Source: SIG455 sp045589495
Lineage (GTDB): Bacteria > Bacillota > Clostridia > UMGS1810
Assembly: GCA_045589495.1 (NCBI GenBank)
Contig: JAZNPF010000017.1
Span: forward strand, 1 to 64,000
Length of the DNA: 64,000 nt
Direction of reading: 5' to 3'
Positions 62,166 to 64,000 of the stretch are shown one piece after another. How positions within the stretch are numbered: the stretch's first letter is position 1; every line of letters starts with the position of its first letter. The position numbers and the translations under genes are program-made. The notes below the pieces were generated by a model that saw nothing but the letters and a program-made list of their open reading frames with translations, had not been told where the DNA came from and ran no database searches.

Positions 62166-62855
62166 ATGTATTTACTTATAACGATAGCGGCAATTATTAT
62201 ATTGCATTATCTTTTTTATACTCCTGTTGCATTGTGTGAAATTTCTTCTGTTATGCAAAGGGATCCGGCTGCACGAAGTAAGTTTGAAGTATTTTTTCTG
62301 TATACAGGGCTTCATGCGTTGGTGTTTCACAGGTATGCTCATTATTTTCATTATCATGGTATGAGATTTGTTGCAAGACTCATTTCTCAGTATAGTAAAT
62401 TCCTTACCGGAATTGAAATCCACCCCGGTGCAACTATTGGGAAAGGATTGTTTATTGACCACGGCACAGGTGTTGTAATAGGTGAAACCGCAATCATTGG
62501 AGAAAACTGTACTTTATATCAAGGGGTAACGCTTGGAGGTACAGGTAAAGATAAAGGTAAACGTCACCCTACACTTGGCGATAATGTTATGGTTGGAAGC
62601 GGTGCGAAGGTTCTTGGTCCGTTTACTGTCGGCAGTAATTCTAAAATTGCTGCAAACGCTGTAGTGCTTTCGGAAGTTCCGGAAAATTCCACATGTGTAG
62701 GTGTTCCGGCAAGAATTGTAAGAATAAATAATAAGCGTATCAAGCCTGATGATCTGGATCAGATTCACATGCCTGACCCTACATCACAGGAGATTTGCAA
62801 GTTGCATAAACTTATTGATGATTTGAGCAAAAGAGTTGACGAACTCAGCAAGTAA
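62166..62855 (+). CDS. cysE: Serine O-acetyltransferase
   Basis: 229 residues. A hydrophobic N-terminal stretch (~1-24) stands in place of the usual helical domain; then left-handed beta-helix hexapeptide repeats. The active-site block is FIDHGTGVVIGET with His99, and GVTLGGTGKDKGKRHPTLGD precedes the last coils. It makes O-acetylserine for cysteine synthesis. ATG with GGAGG. cysS follows 14 bp later; a membrane association is possible from the N-terminus. Confidence 0.93.
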   Translation: MYLLITIAAIIILHYLFYTPVALCEISSVMQRDPAARSKFEVFFLYTGLHALVFHRYAHYFHYHGMRFVARLISQYSKFLTGIEIHPGATIGKGLFIDHGTGVVIGETAIIGENCTLYQGVTLGGTGKDKGKRHPTLGDNVMVGSGAKVLGPFTVGSNSKIAANAVVLSEVPENSTCVGVPARIVRINNKRIKPDDLDQIHMPDPTSQEICKLHKLIDDLSKRVDELSK

Positions 62856-62869
62856 GAGAGGCGATATAA

Positions 62870-64000
62870 ATGATTAAACTTTATAACAGCAAGACTAATA
62901 AAAAAGAAGAATTTAAACCGGTTGAGGCAGGTAAGGTACGTATGTATTCGTGCGGACCGACCGTGTATAATTATTTTCATATAGGTAATGCACGTCCGTT
63001 TATCATATTCGATACATTAAGACGTTTTATGGAGTATGTGGGATATGAAGTAACTTTTGTTCAGAATTTTACGGATATTGATGACAAAATGATTAAGCGT
63101 GCCAACGAAGAGGGCATTACTGTTAAAGAGTTGGCAGAAAAATTTATTGAAGAATATTTCAAAGATGCAGGTGCACTGGGCATTAAACCTGCAACTGTTC
63201 ATCCACGAGCAACTGACCATATAACTGAAATTATAGAACTTGTTAAAACTCTTGAGGAAAAAGGCTATGCGTATAATGTGAACGGTGATGTGTATTTCCG
63301 GGTTAAAAAGTTCTCCGCTTACGGCAAACTTTCTCATCAACCGTTGGAAAATCTTGAGGCGGGTGCACGTATAGACGTTGGCGAACAAAAAGAAGATCCT
63401 ATGGATTTTGCATTGTGGAAAGCACAGAAAGAGGGAGAACCCGCGTGGGAAAGTCCGTGGGGTATGGGAAGACCGGGATGGCATATTGAGTGCAGTGCAA
63501 TGGCAAATAAATACCTTGGTAAAACCATTGATATTCACAGCGGTGGTAAAGATTTGATTTTTCCTCACCATGAAAATGAGGTTGCTCAGTCTGAGGCTGC
63601 GCATGGATGTGAGTTTGCAAATTACTGGTTGCACAATGGATATATCAATGTTGATAACAAAAAAATGAGTAAGTCACTTGGCAACTTCTTTACAGTTCGT
63701 GACGTTGTTAAAGAGTTTGAACCTGAAGTTGTAAGATTCTTTATGTTAAGTGCCCATTACAGAAACCCAATCAATTTTTCGCACGATCTTTTGATTCAGG
63801 CAAAATCCGGGCTGGAAAGAATCTATACCTGTATGGCTAATCTTGAGTTTATGGCAAAGAACAGTAACAACGAAGGTGTAGATATAAGCGATAAACTTGA
63901 ACAGTTTAAAAATAAGTTTATAGAGGCTATGGAAGACGATATAAACACTGCCGATGCTATTGCTGCTATATTTGATATTGTTTATTTTGCCAACACCGAA
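62870..64000 (+). CDS. cysS: Cysteinyl-tRNA synthetase, 3' end beyond the window
   Basis: 377 residues visible and open to the last base. Zinc ligand C28 in YSCGPTVYN, the class-I signature HIGN at 37-40, and KMSKS at 265-269; the inner domain GWHIECSAMANKYLG is typical. It charges tRNA-Cys. The gene has GAGAGGCG as its site and directly follows cysE, linking cysteine supply and use; no T-box was seen ahead of the pair. Confidence 0.97.
   Translation, partial: MIKLYNSKTNKKEEFKPVEAGKVRMYSCGPTVYNYFHIGNARPFIIFDTLRRFMEYVGYEVTFVQNFTDIDDKMIKRANEEGITVKELAEKFIEEYFKDAGALGIKPATVHPRATDHITEIIELVKTLEEKGYAYNVNGDVYFRVKKFSAYGKLSHQPLENLEAGARIDVGEQKEDPMDFALWKAQKEGEPAWESPWGMGRPGWHIECSAMANKYLGKTIDIHSGGKDLIFPHHENEVAQSEAAHGCEFANYWLHNGYINVDNKKMSKSLGNFFTVRDVVKEFEPEVVRFFMLSAHYRNPINFSHDLLIQAKSGLERIYTCMANLEFMAKNSNNEGVDISDKLEQFKNKFIEAMEDDINTADAIAAIFDIVYFANTE

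Noticed and set aside
63017..63634. 205-codon minus-strand frame
   Set aside because: It is antisense to cysS, whose motifs are all intact in the plus frame.

Overview
This is a chromosomal window of a low-GC, anaerobic, endospore-forming Bacillota, most likely class Clostridia. The supporting evidence is an alpha/beta-type small acid-soluble spore protein gene, the dprA-topA-trmFO and rny-ymdB gene orders, a DnaD/DnaI replication pair, TrmFO (folate/FAD-type tRNA methylation), a rubredoxin-flavin reductase fusion, FeoAB, and near-consensus sigma-A promoters with 17-bp spacers. I see no rRNA, tRNA, CRISPR array, transposase, integrase or phage gene. About 50 protein genes are supported.

Layout. 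1-6.5 kb (minus strand): the first codons of a CvpA-like gene, a DUF5711-like membrane-anchored protein, then the dprA-topA-trmFO operon ending in a flavin reductase-rubredoxin fusion. 6.7-9.3 kb: yebC, then a NifU/IscU-like scaffold gene paired with a gene of the uncharacterised GGGtGRT family. 9.4-12.5 kb: a cytosine-C5 DNA methyltransferase with a 400-residue C-terminal extension that carries a possible PD-(D/E)xK nuclease core, followed by an RpiB-family isomerase; three terminators with the same stem sequence punctuate this stretch. 12.5-16.5 kb: azlCD, a two-OB-fold ssDNA-binding-like protein, a spore SASP and a large unknown membrane-anchored protein. 16.5-20 kb: a uracil permease behind a 400-bp structured leader, a nicotinamidase-like hydrolase and an anion permease.

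20-26.8 kb: an arginine operon argG-C-J-B-D-F preceded by several ARG-box-like palindromes, three of them in 30-bp register. 26.9-31 kb: rny, ymdB and a lipoprotein solute-binding protein. 31-39.5 kb: a PHP phosphatase (minus strand), two FAD oxidoreductases, uvrB and uvrA. 39.7-41 kb: gdhA.

41.2-45.3 kb is the most unusual accessory module: ATP-grasp ligase, DegT-like PLP enzyme, second ATP-grasp ligase and a TetR regulator, in one operon with its own promoter. It is followed by a 46-bp perfect palindrome at the promoter of a sodium/proline symporter gene (putP). This looks like an uncharacterised small-molecule (peptide-like or amino-acid conjugate) pathway.

47-53.8 kb: dnaD, dnaI, an rRNA-methyltransferase-like gene, the ECF transporter core ecfA1-ecfA2-ecfT, truA and rplS with an L19-type leader. 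53.8-57.6 kb: lepB, cca, metA (with the acetyl-CoA-type Glu111), an orphan class-I fumarase beta subunit and a DUF1858 protein. 57.7-62 kb: feoB and feoA on the minus strand, separated by a plus-strand CNNM/CorC transporter gene that has its own leader RNA, two promoters and a terminator between them; then a small Cys-rich protein. 62.1-64 kb: cysE-cysS, with cysS running off the end.

Functions are family-level readings from motifs; no database search was run. Several start codons were moved to the codon best placed behind a ribosome-binding site, as explained in each entry.
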